36,561 nt of DNA from an uncultured Lachnospiraceae bacterium (GCA_947631605.1 CANRMC010000010.1:1-36561), one strand, 5' to 3'. Numbered from the stretch's first letter, positions 17,401 through 26,590 are shown. Program-made: numbers and translations. The notes: generated by a model not told the origin, from the letters alone.

Positions 17401-20400
17401 TACGTTCGTTACCGTAACCGTAAGAATCCAAGAACTGTCATCATAAGTATACCCCAGTGTGCTTCCGGCGATTTCCGTTATACGGAATTTATAATCTCCC
17501 GGTTTCGTAAACTTAATCTGTTCAAAGTTCGTCTTACCGCTTCCGGCAACCGAAGCTGTCATATTTGCCGGCAACGTCACTCCATCCTCTGACGCTGCCT
17601 TGCCCGCACCGTTTACACCCAGATATTCTATTTTGAAATTAAATGTCTCCGGAGCATTCGTCACTCTGGAACCCGTCAGACGTTTTTCAACCTGAGGATA
17701 ATAACCAACCGGATTTGCCCGGTAATTATTCTCAAAATCAACTTTAGCTGCCGTTTCCGATATGACTTCTTCACCTTTAGATTCCCATTTTGTATACTTG
17801 GTTTCTACTTTAAGTTCAGAATCCACATCCGTAACCGTTACTTCGATCGTCCAGACATGACCGTCATAGGTAAAGCCCGCCGTAGCACTGTCCGGCTTAT
17901 TATTATTTACCTCCGTAATCTGGAACCGATAGGTACCTGCCTTAGTAAAGGTGATATCGTCAAAACTCTTCTCACCAACTACCTGTTTGCCTGCTCTTGT
18001 AGCACTATTATCCGGCAGTGTGATCGTGATTGTCTTCTGCCCGCCCGGAGCAAGGCTTGCGCCCGGATCATCATTATCTGCACTTGCCTCGAGTATGAAG
18101 GTAAATATCTCCGGTTTTGCAGGATTATCATTCTCGATTGTAAGTGTCTTCGTAATATCCGGCGTAAATGTAGCAGGCGTTACATGGTATTCATTCGTAA
18201 ATACCGCTCTGTCATCCGCAGAATCGGAAACTGCCCCATCCTGTCTGTACGTAATGGAATCTACAGCTAAATGTCCGCCTTTATCAGACACCTTAACCAT
18301 TACTGTCCACTGCGTTCTATCATATGTATAACCTTTGTCTGAACCCTCTGTTTCGGCAACCGTAAATTTATAAGTTCCGGCTTTCTTAAAGGTAATCTTC
18401 TGCGATGTTTCACCTTCACCGGTAATCGTTACGGTCTTTTTATTCTCCAGATCTGCACCGCCATTATTATTTCCGGCTGCTGCTGTTATATCAAAAGAAA
18501 ATGTTTTATCTACAGGAGTCACATCGCCTTTTATCTCTTTTACAATGACAATATCCTTATCAACCGGTTTCGGCTCATAATCATTGTGGAAGTAAGCCTT
18601 TCCATCATTCGGACTTGGATCTGAAGTATCCGAACTGCTTGCTTTATATATCACATCCGTATCCGCAATCTCAAGCTGGCTTTCATTATCCTTCACTACG
18701 ACCGTAAGCGTCCAAGTGCGTTCATCAAAAGTATAGCCCTCCGGTACCGGATCCGGCTTCTGTTCCTTGATAGTAAAGGTATAAGTTCCGGCCTGTTTAA
18801 AGGTAAGAACAGGGAAAGATACCTCTCCAGCACCGATTCTCTCAGCCGTAATGATATCCGTTGCTTCCAATGGTAAACCGTCAAACTTATCAACCATGCC
18901 ACTGTAATCTGCTGTTGATGCTAGGTTAAATGTATAAGTAATTTTCGTTAACGGTGTCTCACCTGTAAGTACCTTCACAGCCTTTGCCTCATAGATTGTC
19001 GGCTTCAAAGTATAGGTATTTACAAATATTGCTTTCTCCGAATTTTCCGTATCTCCGGAGTCATCACCATTCTTCTTATAAGTATGACTCTCTACTTCCA
19101 ATGTGCCGTCATGATCTACCACCACTACTTCAAGATCCCAAGTAGATTTGTCAAAGGTATAGCCTGCATATGTCTCTTGCTTCTCGGTAATTGTAAAGCT
19201 ATAGGTGCCTGCCTTGGTAAATTTAATGTCAGCAAATTTGGTTGTATTCACAGATGCATTACCTGTTATAAAAGTTGTTTTCTTCGTTGGAAGCTCTGCG
19301 CCATCATTATCACCGGCATTCTCAATAGAGAATGTGAAAGTCTTCTTTTTTTCCGGTATCGGATCGCCTGCAAATTCTTTCTGAACTTCCGGAGCATATG
19401 TTATTGGAATTGGTACATATTCATTTCGGAAATATGCCGTCTCACTATTTGTTTCATCTTTACCCGCAACAGAACTATCAATCTCATATTCTGCATTAAT
19501 CTTAAGAATACTGTCATTATCTGTAACCTCTACCTTCAGTGTCCATTCACGTTCATCAAAAGTATAACCTGCCGGAAGCGGAGTTGGTTTTACCTCTTTA
19601 ATTGTAAATTCATAAATTCCTGCTTGTGTGAAAGTAAGGGTTGGGAAAGTAACTTCACCAGAGCCGGTATGTTTAACAGTAATCGAATCGGTTGTTAATG
19701 CTATAGCATCGTTCTTAACCTTGCCTTCATAATTTTTCTCCGGTACCAGCTCAAACGTAAATTCATAATCCTTTACCGGTTTCTGCCCGCTCAGAATCTT
19801 CTCCGCCTTCGGTGTGAATGAAACCGGTGTTACTGCATACCTGTTCGTGAATATAGCATTTTCATCACTTTCATCCGTATCTTCACCTGTGGTCGCCTTC
19901 TTCCTATACTTATTGCTACTTACTTCCAATACACCGTCATTATCTTTCACTTCTACCGTAAGCGTCCATACACTGTTATCATATTCATAACCGGAATCCG
20001 AGCCCTTTTTTTCGGCAATCGTGAAGTTATAAGTACCTGCTTTTTCAAATGTGATTTCACCAAATTCAGCAGTTCCTTCACCTATCACAGTTGTTGTTTG
20101 TTTGGCAGGAAGCGTTGCAGCAGCCGGATTACCTGCATCTGCGGAAATTGTAAATTCAAAGGTCTTCCAATTGACTGTCGGAATTGGATCGCCGATAAAC
20201 TCCTTCTTTACCTGCGGCGTATATTTTACTGGTGTCGGAATATAACGGTTTGTAACCATAGCTACAGCAGATTCAATATCCGGAGCCGGAGTATCATCCA
20301 CCTGAATTTCCTTTATTTCCAATTGTCCCGTCGTAGAATCTTCAACAGTAACTGTAACTGTATGTTCTTTCTCATCATATTCTATAAAATTATAATATCC

Positions 20401-23400
20401 AGCAGAAGCATCTGTCGGAATCTGTTCTTTGACAGAGAAGGTATATACCCCGGCTTCATTAAATCTAAAGTCTAATTTTTCCTCTTTTTTAGACTCAGTA
20501 AATGTCAACGGTATGCTATCCGGCAAAGCTTTACCATCATACATTACACTGTCTGCATTATCGCTGGTCACTTTGACATCAACTGTAAAGCTATCCGTCT
20601 CTTTCCATTCTCTCTCTTCTAGTTCTTTCTTAACTGTAAAGCCTCCTGTAACATAAGCTGCATTGGTAAATGGAATAACGATACCCTCAGATTCTGTCTC
20701 AATAACCTCACAGTCAGCTTCGTCCAGATAACCCGTAGAACTATACTTAGCAGAAACTGTCAGATTACCTGTCGGAAGGTTTGTATCATGATTCCTTTCC
20801 CTATCAACAAGCATAGTTAAGTAAAGTTCTGCATCTGACGTGTCCGTATTATGCAGACCACTGATATCTTCTGTAATCTCAAATCCATATTTCTGGACAG
20901 AGTCACCCCCGGAAGTTATTTTAATATCTCCAAAATTATTACTTCTGGTATTACCATCTGCCTTATCTGTCCCCTTGACAGTCAGCGTATAATACCCACT
21001 TTCATCCGGGGCTCCCATAGATTCCGGCAAAACCAGAATTTCATCCTCGATTGCCTTTTGAGTATCCTCATCCGGCAAGACTTTAAAAGTAAAAGTATCC
21101 GTTTCACGCCACTTTCTACCTTCAAGCGTTTTCTTAATCGTAAATGGTACAGTTCTTTCTGTATCCGAATATTGATTTGTAAATTCTATTGGCGTTGAAG
21201 TTGAAAAACTTGTTTCATTCGGAAATTGAAGGGTAAGGATTCCCACTTTATTATCTTCTATCTGAACTCTAACAGTTCTTTCATTTTTACTTATATCATC
21301 AAAACCTCCACCTGCGGCATGTGTCTCAGATATAGTCACATCATATATTCCAGGCTTTGTAAAAGTTATAGGTCCAAAAGTTGCTTCATGAGGTTCATCA
21401 TAAGTAATCGTAGCTTGGTCCTTTTTAGGAGAAATTGAGTATCCATCTTTAGGAGTACCTTCGACTGGCGTTACATCCATTTGGAAAGTAAAACTATCAG
21501 TCGGTTCCCAGCTTCTTCCTTCCAAGGTTTTCTTTATATGTGGTTCCCAGCTTGTCGGTTGTGCCTTATAAATATTAGTAAATGTCATGGAATGGTCTGG
21601 ACCATGCTTTGATGATACTACTTTTTCATTTCCATCTTCATCTGCTTCTTGTACTATGACACAACTACAATATGGTGAATCTCCATCCTTGTAATTTTTA
21701 TAAAGATTCATTGTAATCTTGTCTATAACGCCATCTATTTCCCCAGCACCGTCAACAGAATTTTCCAATTCAATTTCCAGCAGATATTTATCCGTTGAAT
21801 ATGTAATGCCTTGATAAACTCCACCAACAGCCTCTTTCGGAGATACTTCTTGAATGATAAACTTCCAGATAATAGGTTCTGTTATCGGAGTATCAAGTTT
21901 ATCTCCGTTCTCATCTACATTTGTTGCTTTAAATTCTACATCATGGAAAGATATATCTTTAATTTCAAAAGAAGGGTTATCCTTATCTAAATAAAAGTGT
22001 CTTTCAGACGAAGCGCCGTCACCGGAAGTATCAGGGACTTCAAACTCATCGCCTTCAGTCCCCTCAATTATTATATATCCTTCACGAAGTGCTTTTTGTG
22101 AATCTTCATCCATGCCATCGATAATAAACTCGAACTTATCACTGCTTTCCCATTCAGAGTCTGTTCTACCAGTTAAGACCTTCTCTATAACATATTTTGT
22201 ATGCAAATCTACATCCTGAACTGTATAAACATTTGTAAATACAGGAGCATTTCCGGAAAAAATGAAACTTTCACTGCTTCCGGTTTCTATATCATCCTGA
22301 TACGTGATATTCGATATAGTTGCCGTAAGATGAGAATTATCTTTCGTCGCATCTCCTTCTACACCATCATCAAGCGCACGTACAACATCTATTGTAACTG
22401 TATATTTTCTTGAAGATGTCGTTAACGTAGGATCATCTGTTTTAATAGGATTTTCCTGTACTGTAAAAGTATAAGTGCCTGCCGCAGGAAATTCTTTCCC
22501 ATTTAAACTTGCCTTACTGTCACTATCCGTTCCATCCACAAGTAATGGGGCGGAAGCTTTCGTATCTGCACTTAAAACCCCATTTGTGATTGCATAATTA
22601 TCGGAATCCCCGATTGTAACATCATCATCTTCTTCAAAAGCTTCCACAAAGTCTTTTTTACTTTTATTTACATTATCCTCTTCCAAAAGATTGTTTTCAT
22701 CTGGTGTAATTTTAATATCCGTCTCATTGAACTTAATGTCAAATGTAAAAACATCAATTCCCGGCAGCCATGCACGTCCCGTAATACGTTTTCTAAGTTC
22801 AAATTCACCTTCCGCCGGAGCATTTCCTACTTTAACAAGGCAATAATTATCATCACTAAAACATAACTCACTACCATCCGAAGTTTTTCCTTTCGGATTA
22901 ATCTGATAATATTCCTGCAAGATACGATATCCACTAGGAGCATATCGTTCCCGTACAGTGTATGTTTCCTCAGGGTTAAGACCGGAAAAAGCAAATCTTC
23001 CATTTGCACGAGTTGCAGCGCTATCTACCTGTATTGCTATTAAAGCACTATATGCCTTATTGGCTTCTTCACGTAACCTCTCTTTCTCCTCCGCATCAGT
23101 TGCACTCTCATAAGCAGCCATAGCAGAGGCGTACGCATCCGCTTTCCCTTTTACTGTTTCCAAATCCCCCTCATATACATTAAATACGGCAGCATCCAAG
23201 TATGTTTCTCCCTCATCTGCATCCGTATATTTAAGAACTTCTATCGTTCCAGGTTCCTGTGCATTTGTAACTGTAATAGTATGAACCGCTGTCCCTCGGT
23301 CAATATCAAGTACACTATTATAAGGCGCAACAACCTGATCTACTGTTGGTTCTGTACCCGCTGGCAATGCAGGTTCCCACTTTTCTATAGCTAAGAAGTC

Positions 23401-26340
23401 ATGCCCGTCAATTTTTCCATCTCCATCAAAATCCGGCATTGTATCCATGGTATATGCCGTTTTCGGCTCCTTTTTTAAGGTGTCCCTTTCATAATCGCTG
23501 ATGGAAAAATAAGTATCTTCACCTACAAAACTATTATATATACCCTTTTCAGCATCGTAATCATATTTGTGTCGAAAAACTTTGTCTCCTGAAATGTAGT
23601 ATTCTGCTGAAATAAAGTAATCGGTAACAGTTGTTCCATTAATCTCCTTAGGCATGTAATACTGATTATCAAGCCAGGAGGTGATTTTTGATAACGTTCT
23701 GCAATCCCATGTACCTGTCGTGCCATTTTCAAATCTATAACTGATTTCTAATACAACAGAAGTTGGGATCCCCTTTAGATTCGCTGGTGACCAGTCTTTT
23801 TTTAATTTAAGGGTATATGGCGTTGTATCATATCCATAACCTACATCTATTGTGGTAATCGTGTTATTATCTGAACTAGGATTAACACCTCCTGCTCCAC
23901 CTATGGTAAGAATCTGAATTTCTGTACCTTTTGCCGTTTTATCATAGCTATAAAGTGAATATTGTAATCCATAACTTGGTTTATTCGCACTTGTACTCGT
24001 GTCTGTTGCTCCGGATACCCCTCCTGATGTAAGTTTATAATCATTATTGGGCTTTACAACATGATATAAATATGTAGTACCTTCTGATTTGTCATATTCA
24101 ACACCTGTAAATATATATGTTCCCAAAGCAGGTGTAATCCCGGTTTGTACCAACTCATAAATATCCTGTGAAGAAGCTTCACTTCTGTCATTAATTGTTC
24201 TTAATATTCCTTGATCTTTATCTACAACTGCATAGCTGTGTTCAGGCTGAAGTTTCTCGTCCTCTTCTATTTTTTTATATAATTCAACTGTCACACCCTT
24301 TAACAGATGATCCCCATCCTCCTTTGAATTATACTTTCCATTAGTCACTGTTTCATCATAAAATACCCTGCCAACCAAATTACAGTATTGTTTATTTCCG
24401 TCAATAGGTTTTATAATATTTATTGGCTCTTCTGATGTAAGTGCCTTAGCAGCTGTAAACATCCAATAATTTGCAATTGCATAATCTGTAACAGTGCTAG
24501 GGTTACTGTTATTCGCAGATACCGCAACCGGATTCTTTTTACTATCGAGATAATTTATCATATCCTGCTGACTGCTTGCATCTGCACCAAAATTAATAAC
24601 ATTACTAGTATGACTATGATCCCCCATTCTCAATCCGTGGTTTTTAGCATATAACTCATATAGATAATATTCATTATGACTACTTGAATTATTTATTGCA
24701 TTCACATATTGGTATGGCGTCTCTTTGCCCTGAATTGTCTTAACTTTACTTTCCGATTCCCCCTTAGCTGTAATTCTTTCACCATAATAAATAGCAGTAT
24801 CATCATAATATACTACACTTCTGGTTGCATCATATATTGTTCCTTTACCATCAAGTTGCCCACCTTCCCTGTCATATATTTTACTGACACGAGTAAATGT
24901 AATTCCCTGAGGTGCCTCTTCAGCATCAAAAATCGGGAAATGGATTTCACCTGCTTTTGTTGTCACTGAATAACTCTTTATATCAGTACCATTTGTTATT
25001 ACTGTTCCTGCTCCATCTCTTCCATCCCAGAAAAAAGTATTCGTTGCATAAGGCATAACAACGTCAGAGATTTCAACTGGCTTATAATCTTCCTTAAATT
25101 CAATGCGTAAAGTAGCAGTCGTTGCCTCTTTTACATCAAACGAAAAATATCCGCCATTACCAGCATACATCTCATCACCTGCGAATTCCAGGTTGACAGC
25201 CGGATCGGGTAATATTGCCTCTTCATAAAATATTCCTTTCAGATCATCATTTGGCTGTTCAAAAAATATATGAAAATTTTTAGATAAGTCATTATCTTTT
25301 GTGGCCGGATATGTGTAACTGACTCCAAATTTATCAAAAAGGTTGGTGTTTTCCAAATCTTTTACCGATTTATATACAATATTTCCATTCGCGCTATCAA
25401 TCAAACCGCGATTATTTGCAAAGAAATTATAAGTATATGGTTTCACCCCATTAAAAGTCATGCTATAAATATAACTATCTGAAGTCACAATATAATAGCG
25501 TTCTTTCATAGAAGGTTTGGTTCCTGTCTGCAAGGAAAGAAAATCAGTATAAACTCTTCCTGTTTTCTTTTCATTGTTTTCATTAAAAACAGTGATATCC
25601 CATGCTGATACCAAACCGGGTTCATCACTAGGCGCTAGCAATGCATCTTTCTTTGCCTTATTATATTTATCTGCAACTCCCCCTCCACTATATGACCGGA
25701 ATTCAACCGTATATATACCGGATTCCGGAACAGTATATACATATGGCTTATATGTTTCGTTACCATCTGGAGATGTCATATTTTTAGCAGCTTGTTCTTT
25801 TTCTACCGTTTCAATGTGACCTGCTTCACCTTTTTTTATATCAACAGGTATTCGCGTATCATTTAAATCTCTGATAACGATATCAATTGATCCATCATCT
25901 GTATGTGAAATATTTATATTCGTATCTCTTTTTCCATCCAATGCATAACCACCAGCATTATATATATTAGTACCAAGACAAATTTTATCACCGGCAAATG
26001 CATATACATGAATATAATTCTTTTTTTCTACACCACCGAATCTACCTTCCATCCAGTTTAAAAAAACTCTAGATGCATCACTATTTTCAAGTGGCTCTTC
26101 TTCAATCATCGTAGATTCATCCGCTTCAGCAATCGGCATCACTGCATTTTCTGCCATCAGGGTAAAATTATTCCCTGAATTGCTTCCTTCCGTTTCTTCA
26201 GAATCTATATCTGTAGAGGTGCTTTCAGCAGTATCTGCCTCTGCTGCAAACAAAATAAGCCCCTCTGCATTGGAAAAGCACATACACAAGCAGAGCAGCA
26301 ACGCTATTATCCGTTTCATCATCTTAATCTTTGTTTTCAT
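11452..26340 (-). CDS. Giant (4962-aa) sortase-anchored adhesin with 26 pilin-type isopeptide domains
   Basis: A signal peptide (1 to about 34, MMKRIIALLLCLCMCF) precedes a unique N-terminal adhesive region (about 35-640) containing a FlgD-like FFWDGRDGAGT strand. Next come an SdrD_B-like domain (about 650-780, LVGRVFYDE), a lone EF-hand loop DFDGDGKIDGHDF near 970, and a SpaA/CnaB-like domain (about 1030-1170) interrupted by an Ala/Glu-rich helical insert. Residues about 1176-4882 are 26 Spy0128/FctA-type pilin isopeptide domains of about 140 aa. The C-terminus has SAKTGD, a hydrophobic segment and RRKKKKQ, a KTGD-type sorting signal. The mature protein should form a long, covalently stabilised stalk on the cell wall presenting the N-terminal tip. 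No sortase lies in this window. The ribosome site is GGGAGG before the ATG at 26338-26340. The 5' third looks more AT-rich than the 3' half. Ligand unknown. Confidence 0.93.
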   Translation of the reverse strand: MKTKIKMMKRIIALLLCLCMCFSNAEGLILFAAEADTAESTSTDIDSEETEGSNSGNNFTLMAENAVMPIAEADESTMIEEEPLENSDASRVFLNWMEGRFGGVEKKNYIHVYAFAGDKICLGTNIYNAGGYALDGKRDTNINISHTDDGSIDIVIRDLNDTRIPVDIKKGEAGHIETVEKEQAAKNMTSPDGNETYKPYVYTVPESGIYTVEFRSYSGGGVADKYNKAKKDALLAPSDEPGLVSAWDITVFNENNEKKTGRVYTDFLSLQTGTKPSMKERYYIVTSDSYIYSMTFNGVKPYTYNFFANNRGLIDSANGNIVYKSVKDLENTNLFDKFGVSYTYPATKDNDLSKNFHIFFEQPNDDLKGIFYEEAILPDPAVNLEFAGDEMYAGNGGYFSFDVKEATTATLRIEFKEDYKPVEISDVVMPYATNTFFWDGRDGAGTVITNGTDIKSYSVTTKAGEIHFPIFDAEEAPQGITFTRVSKIYDREGGQLDGKGTIYDATRSVVYYDDTAIYYGERITAKGESESKVKTIQGKETPYQYVNAINNSSSHNEYYLYELYAKNHGLRMGDHSHTSNVINFGADASSQQDMINYLDSKKNPVAVSANNSNPSTVTDYAIANYWMFTAAKALTSEEPINIIKPIDGNKQYCNLVGRVFYDETVTNGKYNSKEDGDHLLKGVTVELYKKIEEDEKLQPEHSYAVVDKDQGILRTINDRSEASSQDIYELVQTGITPALGTYIFTGVEYDKSEGTTYLYHVVKPNNDYKLTSGGVSGATDTSTSANKPSYGLQYSLYSYDKTAKGTEIQILTIGGAGGVNPSSDNNTITTIDVGYGYDTTPYTLKLKKDWSPANLKGIPTSVVLEISYRFENGTTGTWDCRTLSKITSWLDNQYYMPKEINGTTVTDYFISAEYYISGDKVFRHKYDYDAEKGIYNSFVGEDTYFSISDYERDTLKKEPKTAYTMDTMPDFDGDGKIDGHDFLAIEKWEPALPAGTEPTVDQVVAPYNSVLDIDRGTAVHTITVTNAQEPGTIEVLKYTDADEGETYLDAAVFNVYEGDLETVKGKADAYASAMAAYESATDAEEKERLREEANKAYSALIAIQVDSAATRANGRFAFSGLNPEETYTVRERYAPSGYRILQEYYQINPKGKTSDGSELCFSDDNYCLVKVGNAPAEGEFELRKRITGRAWLPGIDVFTFDIKFNETDIKITPDENNLLEEDNVNKSKKDFVEAFEEDDDVTIGDSDNYAITNGVLSADTKASAPLLVDGTDSDSKASLNGKEFPAAGTYTFTVQENPIKTDDPTLTTSSRKYTVTIDVVRALDDGVEGDATKDNSHLTATISNITYQDDIETGSSESFIFSGNAPVFTNVYTVQDVDLHTKYVIEKVLTGRTDSEWESSDKFEFIIDGMDEDSQKALREGYIIIEGTEGDEFEVPDTSGDGASSERHFYLDKDNPSFEIKDISFHDVEFKATNVDENGDKLDTPITEPIIWKFIIQEVSPKEAVGGVYQGITYSTDKYLLEIELENSVDGAGEIDGVIDKITMNLYKNYKDGDSPYCSCVIVQEADEDGNEKVVSSKHGPDHSMTFTNIYKAQPTSWEPHIKKTLEGRSWEPTDSFTFQMDVTPVEGTPKDGYSISPKKDQATITYDEPHEATFGPITFTKPGIYDVTISETHAAGGGFDDISKNERTVRVQIEDNKVGILTLQFPNETSFSTSTPIEFTNQYSDTERTVPFTIKKTLEGRKWRETDTFTFKVLPDEDTQKAIEDEILVLPESMGAPDESGYYTLTVKGTDKADGNTRSNNFGDIKITSGGDSVQKYGFEITEDISGLHNTDTSDAELYLTMLVDRERNHDTNLPTGNLTVSAKYSSTGYLDEADCEVIETESEGIVIPFTNAAYVTGGFTVKKELEEREWKETDSFTVDVKVTSDNADSVMYDGKALPDSIPLTFTESKKEEKLDFRFNEAGVYTFSVKEQIPTDASAGYYNFIEYDEKEHTVTVTVEDSTTGQLEIKEIQVDDTPAPDIESAVAMVTNRYIPTPVKYTPQVKKEFIGDPIPTVNWKTFEFTISADAGNPAAATLPAKQTTTVIGEGTAEFGEITFEKAGTYNFTIAEKKGSDSGYEYDNSVWTLTVEVKDNDGVLEVSSNKYRKKATTGEDTDESDENAIFTNRYAVTPVSFTPKAEKILSGQKPVKDYEFTFELVPEKNYEGKVKNDAIALTTDSITVKHTGSGEVTFPTLTFTQAGIYEFTIKEVKPTPLPAGYTFDEREWTLKVEVTDNDSILKINAEYEIDSSVAGKDETNSETAYFRNEYVPIPITYAPEVQKEFAGDPIPEKKKTFTFSIENAGDNDGAELPTKKTTFITGNASVNTTKFADIKFTKAGTYSFTITEKQETYAGYTFDKSTWDLEVVVVDHDGTLEVESHTYKKNGDDSGDTENSEKAIFVNTYTLKPTIYEAKAVKVLTGETPLTKITYTFNLASTADYSGMVDKFDGLPLEATDIITAERIGAGEVSFPVLTFKQAGTYTFTIKEQKPDPVPEGYTFDERTWTLTVVVKDNESQLEIADTDVIYKASSSDTSDPSPNDGKAYFHNDYEPKPVDKDIVIVKEIKGDVTPVDKTFSFDITAAAGNNNGGADLENKKTVTITGEGETSQKITFKKAGTYKFTVAETEGSDKGYTYDRTQWTVMVKVSDKGGHLAVDSITYRQDGAVSDSADDRAVFTNEYHVTPATFTPDITKTLTIENDNPAKPEIFTFILEASADNDDPGASLAPGGQKTITITLPDNSATRAGKQVVGEKSFDDITFTKAGTYRFQITEVNNNKPDSATAGFTYDGHVWTIEVTVTDVDSELKVETKYTKWESKGEEVISETAAKVDFENNYRANPVGYYPQVEKRLTGSRVTNAPETFNFKIEYLGVNGAGKAASEDGVTLPANMTASVAGSGKTNFEQIKFTKPGDYKFRITEIAGSTLGYTYDDSSWILTVTVTNVNGYLKETHSYQKEDAAGSGEDTNPENAVFENNYEVKTVSYEIPVQKILEGTVPEGYEQKFHFELKLKAADPEDGVVLPVNTSLEIDYIDESARNKKFEAVTFKEAGTYTFEIREVNDGKNGYTYSGDVYTVQIEVKDENSQLTLPTSITYQAGSRTESAAVFSNNYHPLPTEYAPAVTKKIDGTPVNDHEFMFTLEAASENPTVGYRLPSDVELTLKTLAGENPTVSGDFQEIQFTEEGTYNFIIKETQQTEDTTYKYDDSEWTLTVVVTDIGGQLEATASYSKAGEPAEGTGTVADTAEFENIYTPQKVTFAPKAAKEIIGAEPSSDSIFSFALSEQSGNPAGGAELPSPATASVTGEGMAEFGNITFAKAGTYHFTIQEVNGGVKGYKYDDAPWTLTVVVTDTDAVLSVESVSYTRGDDSSMNRALFTNEYSVTPITFTAEVEKQVTGDVPEGEDKNFYFGISTTADSDSVEMPADSRIQITGQGKASFEPITFKVKGEYIFEIREMNTEFTPENQDHGYGYDGTVWMLKVTVSDAGGALQIESATYQLKDGTTGTLALFGNSYTPDAVKYQPVVSDTITGAETPDEKAFTFTLTAASGNPAGAELPDPAAASASVGTKELQAHSAVGRFGDITFNKAGTYSFEIRQDNDGTPGYTYDEHVWTVTVEVVDIDGVLTVQSVTYTRDDGVTDISAAFENAYAVTETTAVLNVTKQLVVDASSVLPNTDETFEFELSVTANPKNGAIVPDNKVITITPDSAHLQGTASYDAITFTKAGTYRFQITEKNHHLAGYTYSGRIWNVTVVVTDEASVLTADITYRDRRGDTSKDTATFVNRFEADPVGYTPWARKVVEGAEMPENHEAEFTFAIEKIEGADTGVIMPDSRTASVTGVGRADFEEITFDQAGTYKFRITEETGEAHGYDYDAAAWILTVEVTNVDGKLKVAPVYEPETGTAESSTVEATFTNHYSVISTRLVPRVTKTVTGNPVPEGMEKTFTFSLKPTGLEPADGCAANKQPLTLDTVLSTNRTGGGKADFPAVTFTKAGTYTFEIWENVPTAVPTGYTYDTTVWTLTVEVVDDDHRLRAYAAYQSPLVNKSSSADFVNRYVPDAASFVPAVEKTIEGDYVGEKPFTFKIEPEGSTDGVIWPADYQDTVIINGENTGTFGEIGFTKAGEYTFNITEDKGRTKGYSYDESVWTLTVTVTDTDGVLTASGVYEQTKNGIADETVTAPEKNADAAKFVNIYKTEEVRYAPVVAKKVTGDSRPPKPEPFRFTIEAAADNPEGAAITDKELAITTDSLAYEASGTIRSFKEIAFTKAGTYRFTIRETKEMAAGYTYDGKTWTVEIEVEDRDSVLTVIRHTYTCEDGTSNDNRAVFTNEYTVKETQYTAKVSKTVEGNPPVDNTFNFYLRPYEDNPEGAVLNSAGELDTTVTGSGTSLFDAIAFTKAGTYRFMIGEETGEAQGYDYAGDIWTLTVTVEDQNSQLVVVKTEYSHDGTAADEAAFTNVYQAIPRTYVPHVHNIVTGHDRPKGQEFDFTITPDEDYGGRVVMPADGGDTVHITDTGWAEFGGITFTQHGTYTFTITEEVPAELPTGYAYEQHREWTLMVEVTDTDAVLGLKVTYSCKTCQDQGEETGHLMNRREAVFINDYVPLDTQYAPTVSKTVDGETPEDKTFTFALNKLDEYADEVQMPDVTTVQVTGSGDAEFDPVIFKKAGVYQFEIREKDDGLTGYYYDINVWILTVTVEDIDGKLQVTGKDYVMAGSEDVSETAAFINIYRPLSVGYTPKLENTVVGDTPEVPEVFTFYITPDESCILDVIWPDDMMIDITGPGTGEFGEFRFTKPGVYTMQLEELIGTAEGYTYDESVWILTVTVTDVDGQLEAEAVYTKENVRAGGEDHALFVNTYKKPEEPTVTENPGTQGTTAAPSQDAAKDADVVTEDSDVSDTSKNQSAKTGDEMKLALWMLLAGISAAGAGVIYRRKKKKQ
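11695..22813 (-). repeat. Array of 26 tandem Spy0128-like pilin isopeptide domains
   Basis: Each unit begins with a V/A-x-K-x-x-x-G strand, holds an (A)GTYxFxIxE strand and GYTYDxxxWTLTVEVTD, and closes with a FxNxY strand running into the next unit. In the solved Spy0128 pilin these positions supply the Lys, Glu and Asn of an intramolecular isopeptide bond. By eye 23 of 26 units keep the Lys, 25 of 26 keep the Glu, and all keep the Asn. Exceptions are unit 17 (Lys to Asp, Glu to Gln), unit 24 (Lys to Asn) and unit 26 (Lys to Asn). Units 1-5, nearest the N-terminus, are longer and more divergent. Units are diverged at DNA level, which should limit recombination. Confidence 0.88.
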
Positions 26341-26388
26341 ATTTTATTTCCTCCCGATAAGACCTAATAAGATATGTAAACATTCCTA

Positions 26389-26402
26389 TGTAAGCGTTTA
26401 AG
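26389..26402 (-). promoter_or_regulatory. Candidate CcpA (cre-like) site in the adhesin leader
   Basis: On the minus strand CTTAAACGCTTACA matches 12 of 14 positions of the cre consensus TGWAANCGNTNWCA; the two misses are the first two bases. It lies between the adhesin promoter and its ATG, where a bound repressor would block elongation. It is a consensus match only, and AT-rich DNA produces such matches by chance. Confidence 0.35.
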
Positions 26403-26451
26403 ATTAGTCATAACGCACCAGATTATCATATTAAAAAACATAATTACCGTT

Positions 26452-26480
26452 ATTATACGCCAAAAAATCAGGACTTGCAA
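26452..26480 (-). promoter_or_regulatory. Promoter of the giant adhesin gene
   Basis: On the minus strand there is a TTGCAA (26475-26480), a 17-nt spacer and a consensus TATAAT (26452-26457). It predicts a leader of roughly 105 nt before the adhesin ATG. This is the only good promoter I found in the 570-bp gap between the adhesin and the divergent integrase. Confidence 0.7.
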
Positions 26481-26590
26481 CATAATAAACATGAAAAATC
26501 CTCTAATCCGCAACCGGAAGCATCAGCATGATATAAAATATGACAGATAAACCGAGAATGTCCCAGCATCTTTTCAACTTATCATATCTT

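Noticed and set aside
6736-26340. Complete pilus locus
   Set aside because: There is no sortase and no second pilin with a sortase-polymerisation motif. The second surface protein has ChW repeats and no sorting signal.
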